Source of the DNA: Ignavibacteria bacterium
Lineage (GTDB): Bacteria > Bacteroidota > Ignavibacteria > Tepidaquicellales > Tepidaquicellaceae
Assembly (NCBI GenBank): GCA_028714695.1
Contig: JAQTLX010000016.1
Location: forward strand, 1 to 64,000
Length of the DNA: 64,000 nt
Direction of reading: 5' to 3'
Shown: one piece after another, positions 47,057 to 56,038 of the stretch
Layout: every line of letters begins with the position of its first letter
Numbering within the stretch: the first letter of the stretch is position 1
Position numbers and translations under genes: made by a program
Notes under the pieces: model-generated
What the model was told of the DNA's origin: nothing
The model's database searches: none
What the model saw: only the letters and a program-made list of their open reading frames with translations

Positions 47057-48439
47057 ATGAAGAAGTTAATTTTAATAATTTTTCTGATATCGATTTATTT
47101 AGTCCCTGGTGTATTACATTCTCAAAAAATAATCATGCTCGACGCGGATTATTCGATATTCAGGTATAATGATTCAAAGTCTGTACTGGAAATATACTTC
47201 GCTTTTTATCATAATAAGTTCAAGTATAAATATGAAAATAATTATTTCAACGCAAAAGCAGTTCTGGGAGTTAAATTAACTGATGAAGACGGTAAAATTG
47301 ACATACTGAACAAAGAATTCATAATGGGTTTGAAGACAACTGATACTACTTCGTCAAAACTTAAAGACAAGGAAATTTCACAACTTACATTTTTTATAGA
47401 AGCAGGTAAGAATTACAGTCTCAGCCTGATTGGGAGTGATGATAAATCGCCCTTAAGAACAGATACAGCTTATTTCAAGTTTTTTGTTCCGCTATATAAT
47501 GTCACCGATCCAAAAATAAGCAATATTGAATTGTCCACCTCAGTCGAAAAATCGACTAATAAGGAAAGTAATTTTTATAAATTCGGACTTGAAGTGGTAC
47601 CTAATCCAAACGGACTTTACGGAAATAATCTGAAATCCTTGTACTATTATTTCGAAGTATACGGATTAAAAGGTCTTAAGGACATTCCCGTGAATTTGAA
47701 CATTTCAGTTTATGATATTAACGGGGGAAAAATTTCTACAAAAAGCAGCAGTATCAAGGACTTTAATGATTTTGCCAACATGAGCGGTTCTATTGACGTT
47801 GACAGTTTAAAGAGAGGTTCTTATTTACTGAAGGTTCAGTTGGCAGGTACAGATAATAATATTATTGCTGAATCCGAAAAGAAATTCTTTTTATTCAATA
47901 ATACGAAAACAAATTATATAGTTACGGACGAACAGGGCTATTTGAAAAGTGAATTCATTACTTTTACCGAACAACAATTAGACGATGAATTTGAAAAAGT
48001 ATTGTATCTTAGGTCCAATATTGAAAAAAATGAATATGAAAAACTGAAGACACTTGACGAGAAGAGGAAATTTATATACCAATTCTGGAAAAGACGCGAT
48101 AATATACCTGAGACGCCAAGATTAGAAGTAAGGGACGAATTCTATAAAAGGTTCAAAGAAGCTAACTTGAAGTTCAAACAAAGTTTCATGGAAGGTTGGA
48201 AAACAGACAGAGGGCGTATATATATAGTTTACGGACCGCCGAATGACGTTGAAAAACATTATATGGAGGCGAATACAAAAAATTACGAAATCTGGACATA
48301 CAATGATGTTGAGGGAGGTGCGATATGTGTATTTGCCGAAACAATGAGTACTGACCAGGGTGCTTATTTCCTTCTTCACTCCACGCTTAAAAACGAACTT
48401 AGCGATACGAACTATAAAGAAAAACTAAGACAGATGTAA
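47057..48439 (+). CDS. GWxTD-domain exported protein
   Basis: About 460 residues. The ATG at 47057 starts a signal peptide (MKKLILIIFLISIYLVPGVL, then HSQK); the in-frame upstream codons overlap the terminator and are discounted. Residues about 375-430 carry the GWxTD signature (FMEGWKTDRGRIYIVYGPPN, then EIWTYNDVEGG), a domain of unknown function common in Ignavibacteria and Acidobacteria. The N-terminal part has beta-sandwich sequence. Its stop overlaps the next gene by one base. Confidence 0.83.
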   Translation: MKKLILIIFLISIYLVPGVLHSQKIIMLDADYSIFRYNDSKSVLEIYFAFYHNKFKYKYENNYFNAKAVLGVKLTDEDGKIDILNKEFIMGLKTTDTTSSKLKDKEISQLTFFIEAGKNYSLSLIGSDDKSPLRTDTAYFKFFVPLYNVTDPKISNIELSTSVEKSTNKESNFYKFGLEVVPNPNGLYGNNLKSLYYYFEVYGLKGLKDIPVNLNISVYDINGGKISTKSSSIKDFNDFANMSGSIDVDSLKRGSYLLKVQLAGTDNNIIAESEKKFFLFNNTKTNYIVTDEQGYLKSEFITFTEQQLDDEFEKVLYLRSNIEKNEYEKLKTLDEKRKFIYQFWKRRDNIPETPRLEVRDEFYKRFKEANLKFKQSFMEGWKTDRGRIYIVYGPPNDVEKHYMEANTKNYEIWTYNDVEGGAICVFAETMSTDQGAYFLLHSTLKNELSDTNYKEKLRQM

Positions 48440-49365
48440 TGAAAAGAAATATTTTTGTATTAATAAATACATTCATATTCTCAGTTATTATCTGGTTTTA
48501 TGTTAATATGAATCTGACGTATACATATGCGTTGAATGTACCTCTTGATTTCAGATCATCAAAAAACCAGGGTGTCTCAAATGATATACCTGAGACGATT
48601 GAAATCACCGTTAGAGGAAAAGGCTGGGGAATAGTAAAACTTCTTGCTTCAAAAAATCTTGTGTACAGACTCGATTTAACAGGTTACAGGAAAGATTCAA
48701 AAGTTGATTTATCGCAGAATGCAGGTGATATACTGAATCTTCCCCCCGAGTTATCGATAATAAATATTAATCCCGGTTATCTGGATGTTTCATTTGATAA
48801 TATCATAACAAAACTGGTAAAGGTTAAGAATAACACTTCAGTTACAACCAGAGAGGGGTATACGTTAATAGGTTCGGCAAAACTATCTCCGGATTCTATA
48901 AGTGTAACAGGTGCCAGTTCTGTCGTTTCAAAAATTAAATATTTGAATACAGAATATCTCATTTTCAAAGATATTAATTCGAATATAACCAGACAGGTTA
49001 AAATTCTGGACACTCTGGGAAACACCGTAAAAATCGAACCGAAAAATATCACAGTGAATTACAAAATAGAACTATCGGCTGAAAAGACATTTGACGATAT
49101 TAGTGTAGAAATTTACGGTGTTCCTCAGGATAGAGAGGTACTTATAATTCCTCCGAAGATATCTATTTCTTTGAGAGGAGGAGTCGAAGTGCTTTCGAAA
49201 TTGAATCCCGGGGAGATTAAAGTAGGTGTTGATTTCAAGACAATCGAAAATGATGAACAGGGTTATATAACTCCTACTATTGAATTGACTGATGAATTGT
49301 CAGTTATAAAGAGCGAACCTCAGAAATTTCAGTATATAATAAAAAAGAAGGCGACTGAGAATTGA
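48439..49365 (+). CDS. YbbR-domain membrane protein (CdaR-like)
   Basis: 308 residues. One N-terminal membrane segment (about 5-25) is followed by repeated YbbR-type beta domains (LTYTYALNVPLDFRSSKN, VKNNTSVTTREGYTLIGSA). In Bacillus, CdaR with such domains regulates the diadenylate cyclase CdaA; a cdaA gene is not in this window, so the link to c-di-AMP is not shown. The ATG overlaps the previous stop and the gene overlaps the next by 4 bases. Confidence 0.8.
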   Translation: MKRNIFVLINTFIFSVIIWFYVNMNLTYTYALNVPLDFRSSKNQGVSNDIPETIEITVRGKGWGIVKLLASKNLVYRLDLTGYRKDSKVDLSQNAGDILNLPPELSIININPGYLDVSFDNIITKLVKVKNNTSVTTREGYTLIGSAKLSPDSISVTGASSVVSKIKYLNTEYLIFKDINSNITRQVKILDTLGNTVKIEPKNITVNYKIELSAEKTFDDISVEIYGVPQDREVLIIPPKISISLRGGVEVLSKLNPGEIKVGVDFKTIENDEQGYITPTIELTDELSVIKSEPQKFQYIIKKKATEN

Positions 49366-50096
49366 TAAATTACTTAAGAGAGGAAATACGGAAATTAAAA
49401 GTAGAAACAAGGAATCTTGATTTCCAGACTGTCTATATTTTCCTTTCGGTTGCAATTATTATATTCATATCACTTACTTTCGCAAGTCCGTCATTTTATT
49501 ATGACCATTTCGGGAGCAACCGTTTGGATTCCAGAATTTACTGGTTTCTTTCCGATGGTTTATTGATGTTTCTTATTCCGGTACTGTCTATCAAAATTGT
49601 TTTTAAGAAAAAACTTAGTGATTTCGGTATTTCTGCAGGAGATAAAAAATTCGGGATTATTACTTCAGTTTTGTTCTTTGCGGTTATGTTTGTTGTTGTC
49701 TGGATTGTTTCAGCATCTGAAGAATTTGCGCTTGCCTATCCGCAGGGAGGCAGTATCCTTAAAAATGATACAGGCATGTTTATCTTCTATGAATTTTGCA
49801 TTCTTATTTACATGCTGGGCTGGGAATTCCTCTGGAGGGGATATATGCTTTTTGGATTAGAGAAAAAATTGGGATATTATACTATATTTATTCAAATGAT
49901 TCCGTTCTTTATTTTGCACAAGGGAAAGCCTGATATCGAACTATTTGCATCAATATTTGCCGGAATAATTTTAGGCATACAGGCGCTTAGAAGCAGATCG
50001 TTTTTGTACAGTTGGATTTTACACTGGCTGGTTATGCTTTCCATAGACACTTTATCTGTGCTTAGATTCAAGTACAATTTTTATTCAATATTTTAA
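49362..50096 (+). CDS. CPBP-family intramembrane protease homologue
   Basis: 244 residues with about seven hydrophobic segments, from a TTG that overlaps the YbbR stop (TTGA). Motif 1 reads GWEFLWRGYM: only one Glu of the usual EExxxR is present, so catalysis is uncertain. Motif 2 is FFILHKGKP and motif 3 ILHWLVM, both with the expected His. CPBP proteins are glutamate-type intramembrane proteases or self-immunity factors. It may be a substrate-binding relative rather than an active enzyme. Confidence 0.72.
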   Translation: MINYLREEIRKLKVETRNLDFQTVYIFLSVAIIIFISLTFASPSFYYDHFGSNRLDSRIYWFLSDGLLMFLIPVLSIKIVFKKKLSDFGISAGDKKFGIITSVLFFAVMFVVVWIVSASEEFALAYPQGGSILKNDTGMFIFYEFCILIYMLGWEFLWRGYMLFGLEKKLGYYTIFIQMIPFFILHKGKPDIELFASIFAGIILGIQALRSRSFLYSWILHWLVMLSIDTLSVLRFKYNFYSIF

Positions 50097-50106
50097 TATA
50101 TATAAG

Positions 50107-50823
50107 ATGAAATTAGCAGTAAACATTGACCATATTGCAACTCTGCGTGAGGCAAGAGGCGAAATAGAACCCGATCCCGTTATTGCTGCGGGAATATGCG
50201 AATTTGCAGGAGCAGAGGGTATTGTGTGCCATCTGCGAGAAGACAGGAGACACATTAATGACCGTGATGTAAGAATATTAAGGGAAGTGGTTAAAACAAA
50301 ACTTGATCTTGAAATGGCGGCAACTGACGAAATGGTTAAAATTGCCTGCGAGGTACTTCCTGACCTAGTAACTCTTGTTCCTGAAAACAGAAAAGAGTTA
50401 ACTACGGAGGGCGGACTGAACATTGCCGTAATGAAAGACAGGCTCACTGACGTAATAGCAGCGCTTACGGATAAGGAAATATTTGTTAGTGTTTTCGTAG
50501 ATCCTGAACCGGAGAATGTAGATCTTGCACTGGAAATCGGAGCAAATATTATTGAAATTCACACGGGCAAATATGCAAATTGCGTAACCGAAGAATCACA
50601 AATTAAGGAATTGGGAAAAATAGGTGCGATTGCAAAAATGGCATCGGAACTGGATTTAATCGTAACAGCGGGGCATGGTTTAAACTATTACAATATTTTC
50701 CCGTTCCAAAATATTCCTGAAATCAGGGAAGTCAGCATCGGACATTCGATCATTTCAAGAGCCGTTTATACAGGGATGCAAAAAGCCGTAGAAGATATGG
50801 TCAAAATAATATCAAAATTCTGA
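50107..50823 (+). CDS. pdxJ: Pyridoxine 5'-phosphate synthase
   Basis: 238 residues. It begins MKLAVNIDHIATLREARG, with CHLREDRRHINDRDV, VTLVPENRKELTTEGG, VSVFVDPEPE and GHGLNYYN, all PdxJ signatures. It condenses 1-deoxyxylulose 5-phosphate with 3-amino-2-oxopropyl phosphate in the vitamin B6 pathway. It overlaps lptB by one base (TGATG). Confidence 0.97.
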   Translation: MKLAVNIDHIATLREARGEIEPDPVIAAGICEFAGAEGIVCHLREDRRHINDRDVRILREVVKTKLDLEMAATDEMVKIACEVLPDLVTLVPENRKELTTEGGLNIAVMKDRLTDVIAALTDKEIFVSVFVDPEPENVDLALEIGANIIEIHTGKYANCVTEESQIKELGKIGAIAKMASELDLIVTAGHGLNYYNIFPFQNIPEIREVSIGHSIISRAVYTGMQKAVEDMVKIISKF

Positions 50824-51575
50824 TGAGTGTATTACAAGCAAATAATCTGGTTAAGGAATATAAGAAACGTATTGTTGTGAATGATGTTTCGATTACCGTG
50901 AAACAGGGTGAAATAGTCGGTCTTCTTGGACCGAACGGAGCAGGGAAGACGACTACATTTTATATGATATGCGGAATGATAAAACCAAATTCCGGAGAAA
51001 TAGAACTTGACGGAGAAAATATATCGAAATATCCGATGTACAGGCGCGCTCAGGCAGGTATAGGCTATCTTCCGCAAGAGCCTTCAATATTCAGGAAAAT
51101 GACTGTGAGGGATAATTTGATTGCGATTTTACAGTTCATGCATCTTGATAAAGATGAGATTGAGGATAAGTGCGAAAAATTACTCAGTGATTTTAATATT
51201 AAAAGAATAGAGAATTCAAAAGGATATACTCTTTCCGGCGGTGAAAGAAGGCGTACGGAAATTGCGCGCGCGCTTGCTTCGGAGCCTAAGTTTATTTTGC
51301 TGGATGAACCATTTGCAGGAATTGACCCGATCGCATCGGAAGATATAATGAAAATTGTAGCACATCTTAAGGACAGGGGAATAGGTATTTTGATAACTGA
51401 CCACAACGTTCATGAAACCCTTTCGATAGTTGACAGGGCTTATATACTGATTGAAGGCAAAATATTCAGAGCAGGTACAGCAGAAGAACTAGCCACAGAC
51501 GAAAAAGTGAAAACACTTTATCTGGGTGAGAATTTCAGTCTGGACAGATATTTATTGACCAATAAAGAAAAATAA
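50823..51575 (+). CDS. lptB: LPS export ABC transporter ATPase LptB
   Basis: 250 residues. Walker A GPNGAGKTT (36-44), signature LSGGERRR, Walker B FILLDEPFAGIDP and the switch His in LITDHNVHETL are intact. The sequence pattern (VGLLGPNGAGKTTTFYMICG, GIGYLPQEPSIFRKMTV) matches LptB rather than other ABC ATPases. It powers LptFG in pulling lipopolysaccharide to the outer membrane, indicating a diderm host. It is last in the GWxTD-YbbR-CPBP-pdxJ-lptB run; only 13 bases separate it from the convergent FmdB gene. Confidence 0.93.
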   Translation: MSVLQANNLVKEYKKRIVVNDVSITVKQGEIVGLLGPNGAGKTTTFYMICGMIKPNSGEIELDGENISKYPMYRRAQAGIGYLPQEPSIFRKMTVRDNLIAILQFMHLDKDEIEDKCEKLLSDFNIKRIENSKGYTLSGGERRRTEIARALASEPKFILLDEPFAGIDPIASEDIMKIVAHLKDRGIGILITDHNVHETLSIVDRAYILIEGKIFRAGTAEELATDEKVKTLYLGENFSLDRYLLTNKEK

Positions 51576-51588
51576 TACCTTCTGTATT

Positions 51589-51864
51589 TTATTTTCCTTT
51601 CTTCTTTTTTTCCTTCGGTTTGCTTTCTATTATTTCTGCCGAACTTTCTATAAGTGATTCGGATTTATCTGTTTTTGATTTTTTTTTATAATCTGTTTGA
51701 TAAAATCCAGTACCTTTGAAAATCAATCCTGCAGGCATACTGACCATTTTCTTCAACGTATTGTGTCCGCATTTGGGGCATAAAGTTGCCGGTTTGTCTT
51801 TCATTGATTGGAAAATTTCCATCTCTTCGCCGCAGTTTTCGCATCTATAATCGTATGTTGGCAT
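51589..51864 (-). CDS. FmdB-family zinc-ribbon protein
   Basis: 91 residues. The N-terminal MPTYDYRCENCGEEMEIFQS and LCPKCGH form a CxxC...CxxC zinc ribbon of the FmdB/regulator family, followed by a Ser/Lys/Glu-rich tail. Role unknown; FmdB proteins are small regulatory or chaperone-like zinc ribbons. It starts 12 bases after the tubulin-like gene on the same strand, so the two are probably one unit. Confidence 0.86.
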   Translation of the reverse strand: MPTYDYRCENCGEEMEIFQSMKDKPATLCPKCGHNTLKKMVSMPAGLIFKGTGFYQTDYKKKSKTDKSESLIESSAEIIESKPKEKKKKGK

Positions 51865-51876
51865 ATAAGTTAATGT

Positions 51877-54800
51877 TTATAATAGATTTAATAATCTTTT
51901 TTTTGCTGTTTCATATTCATCTTGTGTAATCAGATTCTCATCAAGAGCACGTTTGAGTTTCTGAAGTTCTTCAAGATTGAATGACGTTTCTTTTTTATCC
52001 TTGACGATATTGGTTTGCTTAACTTCCGTTTCGCCTTCGAGCAGTTGTTTTACATTTAAAACACGTTTTTTCCCGTCACCGCAGAGGAACGAAAAATTGT
52101 CGAGGTGATTCTTCAGAGATTTAACTTTAGCAATATATTCGTCTTTTGAATCGGCGGATATCAGATTTTCGATTTCTCTGGCAAGTTCTCTGACAATTTT
52201 ATACTGATAAGTTTCGGTTTTTTTCTTCGCTTCGCCTGAGATTTCAATTTCATCAAGTTTATAAATATTTTCGTAATAATATTCGAATATAAGAAGCAAT
52301 TCCGCAAAAAGTTTTTTCTCAATAAAAATCTTTTTAAGGCTTTCGGCTTCTTTTAGAATTTTAATTCTCAGTGATTCCGAACTTTCTTCTTCAAAGAGTC
52401 TGTTGATTAATCTCGCTTCAATTCCCAATTGTTCGGTTCTTTTGACTGTGATACCTTCCTGCAATGTATATTTATAAACGGCTTTACGTTCGCCGGCAGC
52501 GGGATTGTATTCGGTGTCAATTTCAAACAGTCCGAATATAAGTCCGAGAATGAATGCTTTATAAGATTCATCATAACGTTTTCTTTCTTCGTTTGTAAGA
52601 GGAATGATATCGTTGTATATGAAATAATTCTTATTGTTATGAAGGTCTATATTCGAGTTCTTCGAGAAATTCTTGTAATAGTTCTTCATCTCTTCGGAAA
52701 TTGTGTAAGAATAGAACAACGGGAATCCTGCCCATTCAGTATAGAAAGTTATGGACGAGTTATCCGCCGAATCCTTGAATTCTATTGCGTTGCCAGCAAT
52801 CGAAGTTATCAGGTTTTTGAATTTACCGAAAGATGAAGTATTCGTGCGGATACCTATATAGAATTTTTTTGCGGAATCGTCAAGTTTGAATCTGCCCGGG
52901 ACTTCATTTATTCTAAGCCAGGGGAATGACTGATTAAGCATTCCTCGTATTTTAGATTCGCTGCGCAGGATTTCTTTCTCAAAAAGAATTTCTGTAATAT
53001 TATAATCTTCGCGAATTCCTTCAAACTGTTTCCTTGCGAATTTCAGCATATTTCCTTCGACTATTTTAGCGTCGCTGTCTTTCAGTATATTTACGATATC
53101 CGTTACATCCGAGGCATTAAGTTCTTTAAGCAATTCGAATGCAAGCACCTTAATTCTGTCCGTTGCACTTTGACCGCTGCCTATGTATCTGAGATAATAT
53201 TCATTCTTTACATCGTCCGGTTCGTAGATATGCAAATTGAAACTTGTGTCCTGTTTCTGTATGAAATATTCGTATTTGCGTTTGAAATTTTCTTTAAGAA
53301 TGCCGAGGTTACCTGTTAATTTATTTAAATCGCTTATTAATCCGGTAAATAAAATTTTACCGTCATCTGTTTTCGTGCCTCTTTCAATGAGGGCGAGTAT
53401 TCTCTGGCAGATTTCTTTTGCATAATATCTTGAGTGGAGTTTAATCAATGCGTTATAATATTCATCAAGCACCTTTACAAGTTTATCCAGAGTGCCTTCC
53501 ATTGCGGCTTTGCGCATGATATTAATTTTAGACCTTGATTCGTCTTCTCTAAGGTCCTGCATTCTGCTCTTCACTTCCGCTTCCAGTCTTGAAACAAGTA
53601 TCTGAAGGTCCTTTATTTCCTTTTCGAATGCTGGAATGTAGTCGAAGTTTCCGTTCGTGAGAATAAACTGCATTCTTCTTAAAAGACTCATTGCATAGAA
53701 AACGCCCCGCGTGGAATCGTTAATTAGAGAATTGATTTTTCTTTCAAGGTTTCCGGTAATATTTCTGTCTCTGTCTCCTATTAATTTATTTATCAGATTC
53801 GACCTGTTTGCATAAATCTGCGAATAATATAATCCTTTGCGTGTAATATCGTTGTCGTCTCTGAAGTTCGTATCGAATTTCTGTTTCTCGGATGTTATAA
53901 ACGAAGACCATTTGTCGCCTCGTCTGCCGCTAACAAGTTCATTCTTTAAATTATTAAGGAATGTTTTTATCTGTGATTGTATGGATGATTTTTCACCCAT
54001 ACTGTAAAGAGAATTGAGAAGTTGGTGTTTTGAATTCGATTCAATAATTCCGAGTTCGGGAAGCATTTCTTCGCGCAAATATTCATCTATGCTGCTTTGA
54101 GAGCCTTCTGCGAATGTCAGATAATAGTTTATGATGTCTTCGCATAACTTATATGCGCAAGACAAAATAATCCTGTCGACAGGAATGGATATAGTTGATT
54201 GACCGAGAGTAGAATATTTTCTTGAGAATGTATTCTCGGTTACTGTATTATCATCCGGATAAAGCCTCTGTTTATACTGAACAAGATTTACTCTAACGCC
54301 TCTTTTGTAATTCGCGAAATCGGAATTTGAGAAATCCTGAAAAATAGTATCAGCAATCATTTTATATATATCGCGGTTGCTTTGTTCCGACAACGAAAGA
54401 TTCTTGCAGTTTTCTCCGTCTATAAGATAAACGTCGTCATATACACCGGGCTGGAACTTATGAGGCTCGTTCTTTTTCCAGGATACAGTGAACGGGTTTT
54501 TAAGATTGTAATATTCAAGTTCAGTCAGTGCTGCATATCCGTTAGCAAATACGCGTTCTTTACCGTATCCCTGATAAATTTTCGGAAGTACAATATAACT
54601 CGATGAAACCGCCTGATTTCTAAAAAGATGCCTGATAAGGAAACCGAAATCAATGAACATGCCCGAACCTGTGCCGCCGCTGATTGACGTGATTACGTAC
54701 ACATTAATCTTTTCTGTATTTACGTTTTTAATGTTATGTTTGTCTTTTACGATATTAATCGAGCGGGAATCAGTGATAGTGGATTTCGCAGAACTTAATT

Positions 54801-55278
54801 TATAAACTATTTCGTCAAAATTATGGTAAAAGGCTAAGCGTGCAGCAGGTCTGATTTGACCGGCGCCTGTATTCATCGTGCCCAGTTTGCCTATTTCGCC
54901 TGTAACATTAAGCCATTCTTTTATATGCGGGATATCGTTTATTCTGTGAATGTAGTCAGATGGATTAACCGGATTAAATACTTTTTCGGACGGCTTAAAA
55001 TCAATTTCATTGATAAGATAATCCCTTTCGCGCGCAATGCCGCTTTCTTCAGCGGGCGCATTATCAGTATCGATATAGAGATACGAAGTGATAGGGAAAT
55101 CATCGAGTGAGCCGTATTTTTCAACGAATTGTCTTCTTATTCTGAGAAGGACCTCTTTACCCGTACCGCCGAGTCCGATAAGAATCGTAGGCATAAATTC
55201 CTGAGTTTTTAGTTCAAGGGAGCCTTTTTCTACCGTGACCGGCTCTTTTTGTTCCGGTAATTTGAATGGATCTGCCAT
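51877..55278 (-). CDS. Tubulin-superfamily protein with SHOCT-like C-terminus
   Basis: 1133 residues, no signal peptide. The N-terminal 300 residues carry Tubulin_2/FtsZ-like nucleotide motifs: ILIGLGGTGKEV (Gly35-Gly40), the Gly-rich NTGAGQIRPAARLAF (136-150) and the tubulin signature SISGGTGSGMFID (198-210). A long helical region (about 400-720) follows. The last 34 residues (EELQKLKRALDENLITQDEY, then ETAKKRLLNLL) match the SHOCT short C-terminal domain. These large tubulin-like proteins form GTP-dependent polymers in some bacteria, but their cellular role is largely undescribed. It pairs with the FmdB gene and faces a 760-base spacer and a defence island. No vWA or kinase partner is adjacent. 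Confidence 0.85.
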   Translation of the reverse strand: MADPFKLPEQKEPVTVEKGSLELKTQEFMPTILIGLGGTGKEVLLRIRRQFVEKYGSLDDFPITSYLYIDTDNAPAEESGIARERDYLINEIDFKPSEKVFNPVNPSDYIHRINDIPHIKEWLNVTGEIGKLGTMNTGAGQIRPAARLAFYHNFDEIVYKLSSAKSTITDSRSINIVKDKHNIKNVNTEKINVYVITSISGGTGSGMFIDFGFLIRHLFRNQAVSSSYIVLPKIYQGYGKERVFANGYAALTELEYYNLKNPFTVSWKKNEPHKFQPGVYDDVYLIDGENCKNLSLSEQSNRDIYKMIADTIFQDFSNSDFANYKRGVRVNLVQYKQRLYPDDNTVTENTFSRKYSTLGQSTISIPVDRIILSCAYKLCEDIINYYLTFAEGSQSSIDEYLREEMLPELGIIESNSKHQLLNSLYSMGEKSSIQSQIKTFLNNLKNELVSGRRGDKWSSFITSEKQKFDTNFRDDNDITRKGLYYSQIYANRSNLINKLIGDRDRNITGNLERKINSLINDSTRGVFYAMSLLRRMQFILTNGNFDYIPAFEKEIKDLQILVSRLEAEVKSRMQDLREDESRSKINIMRKAAMEGTLDKLVKVLDEYYNALIKLHSRYYAKEICQRILALIERGTKTDDGKILFTGLISDLNKLTGNLGILKENFKRKYEYFIQKQDTSFNLHIYEPDDVKNEYYLRYIGSGQSATDRIKVLAFELLKELNASDVTDIVNILKDSDAKIVEGNMLKFARKQFEGIREDYNITEILFEKEILRSESKIRGMLNQSFPWLRINEVPGRFKLDDSAKKFYIGIRTNTSSFGKFKNLITSIAGNAIEFKDSADNSSITFYTEWAGFPLFYSYTISEEMKNYYKNFSKNSNIDLHNNKNYFIYNDIIPLTNEERKRYDESYKAFILGLIFGLFEIDTEYNPAAGERKAVYKYTLQEGITVKRTEQLGIEARLINRLFEEESSESLRIKILKEAESLKKIFIEKKLFAELLLIFEYYYENIYKLDEIEISGEAKKKTETYQYKIVRELAREIENLISADSKDEYIAKVKSLKNHLDNFSFLCGDGKKRVLNVKQLLEGETEVKQTNIVKDKKETSFNLEELQKLKRALDENLITQDEYETAKKRLLNLL

Positions 55279-55451
55279 AATTTAATATACGTAAATTAAT
55301 GTAAAATAGTCATAACAGATTTTAATATATAGTGAAAACAGAGTAACAGTATTTGTAAAAAATAAAAAGTAGTTTAAATTATTATATTAAAATTTGCATT
55401 AATAAATCGACTATTTCGAAAAATCCCACATAAAAAAAAGTTTAGTAATTC

Positions 55452-55572
55452 ATGACACCATGGGGTCAAAAAAATGGTACATGTGGTACAAAAAGTGTCA
55501 TATTTTTTTTATTTGTATTGATAAAACAATGTTTTAAAAAATAAAAAATCAAAGATGGCTCAAAAAGTGTCA
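55452..55572. repeat. Short direct and inverted repeats in the 55.3-56.0 kb spacer
   Basis: The spacer 55279-56038 holds no supported gene. CAAAAAGTGTCA occurs twice, at 55489-55500 and 55561-55572, and its TGACAC complement occurs at 55453-55458. These look like binding sites shared by the divergent tubulin-like and hsdM units, or element debris. Confidence 0.4.
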
Positions 55573-55621
55573 AATCGGTTCGAAAAATCAACATAAGTCA
55601 TTGAAAATATGGAATTTCTTT

Positions 55622-55662
55622 AATGAGCCATAGGGCTCATTAAGGGCTCATTAAGGGTTCAT
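55622..55662. repeat. Hairpin plus three 11-base tandem units
   Basis: AATGAGCC-ATAG-GGCTCATT (55622-55641) is a perfect 8-base hairpin. GGGCTCATTAA then occurs at 55633-55643 and 55644-55654, with a decayed third copy GGGTTCAT at 55655-55662. It may be an operator array, or a recombination scar at the edge of the island. Confidence 0.5.
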
Positions 55663-56038
55663 CTCCGGTACTAAAATAAAGACAAATTCGAAAACCATAC
55701 GGGGCAAGCGTAAGCCGAAACACAAGAGCGCAAGAAAATCCATAATTTTCAAGAGCGAGTATAGCCATAATAATATATGGTAATGATAAAAATTTAGCAA
55801 GGCAAAAAAATATACCATTATAATTACGAACACAAATTCATGGATGAGATTATATTCATTTTTTGAATACAAATAAAAGAATCGAACATGAAAGGAAAGC
55901 ATAAATATGAAATTCTTATCAATACAATAAATGATTAATAATTATTATATTAAGTTTAGTGTATTTTGTATTATTAACAAATACATTTAGCCTCAAAAAC
56001 TTTAAAAATATCAATCAAAAAAAGGATTACTGATTAAT

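Noticed and set aside
55651-55902. 83-codon hydrophobic minus-strand frame in the spacer
   Set aside because: The hydrophobicity follows from the A-rich plus strand. There is no ribosome site or recognisable family.
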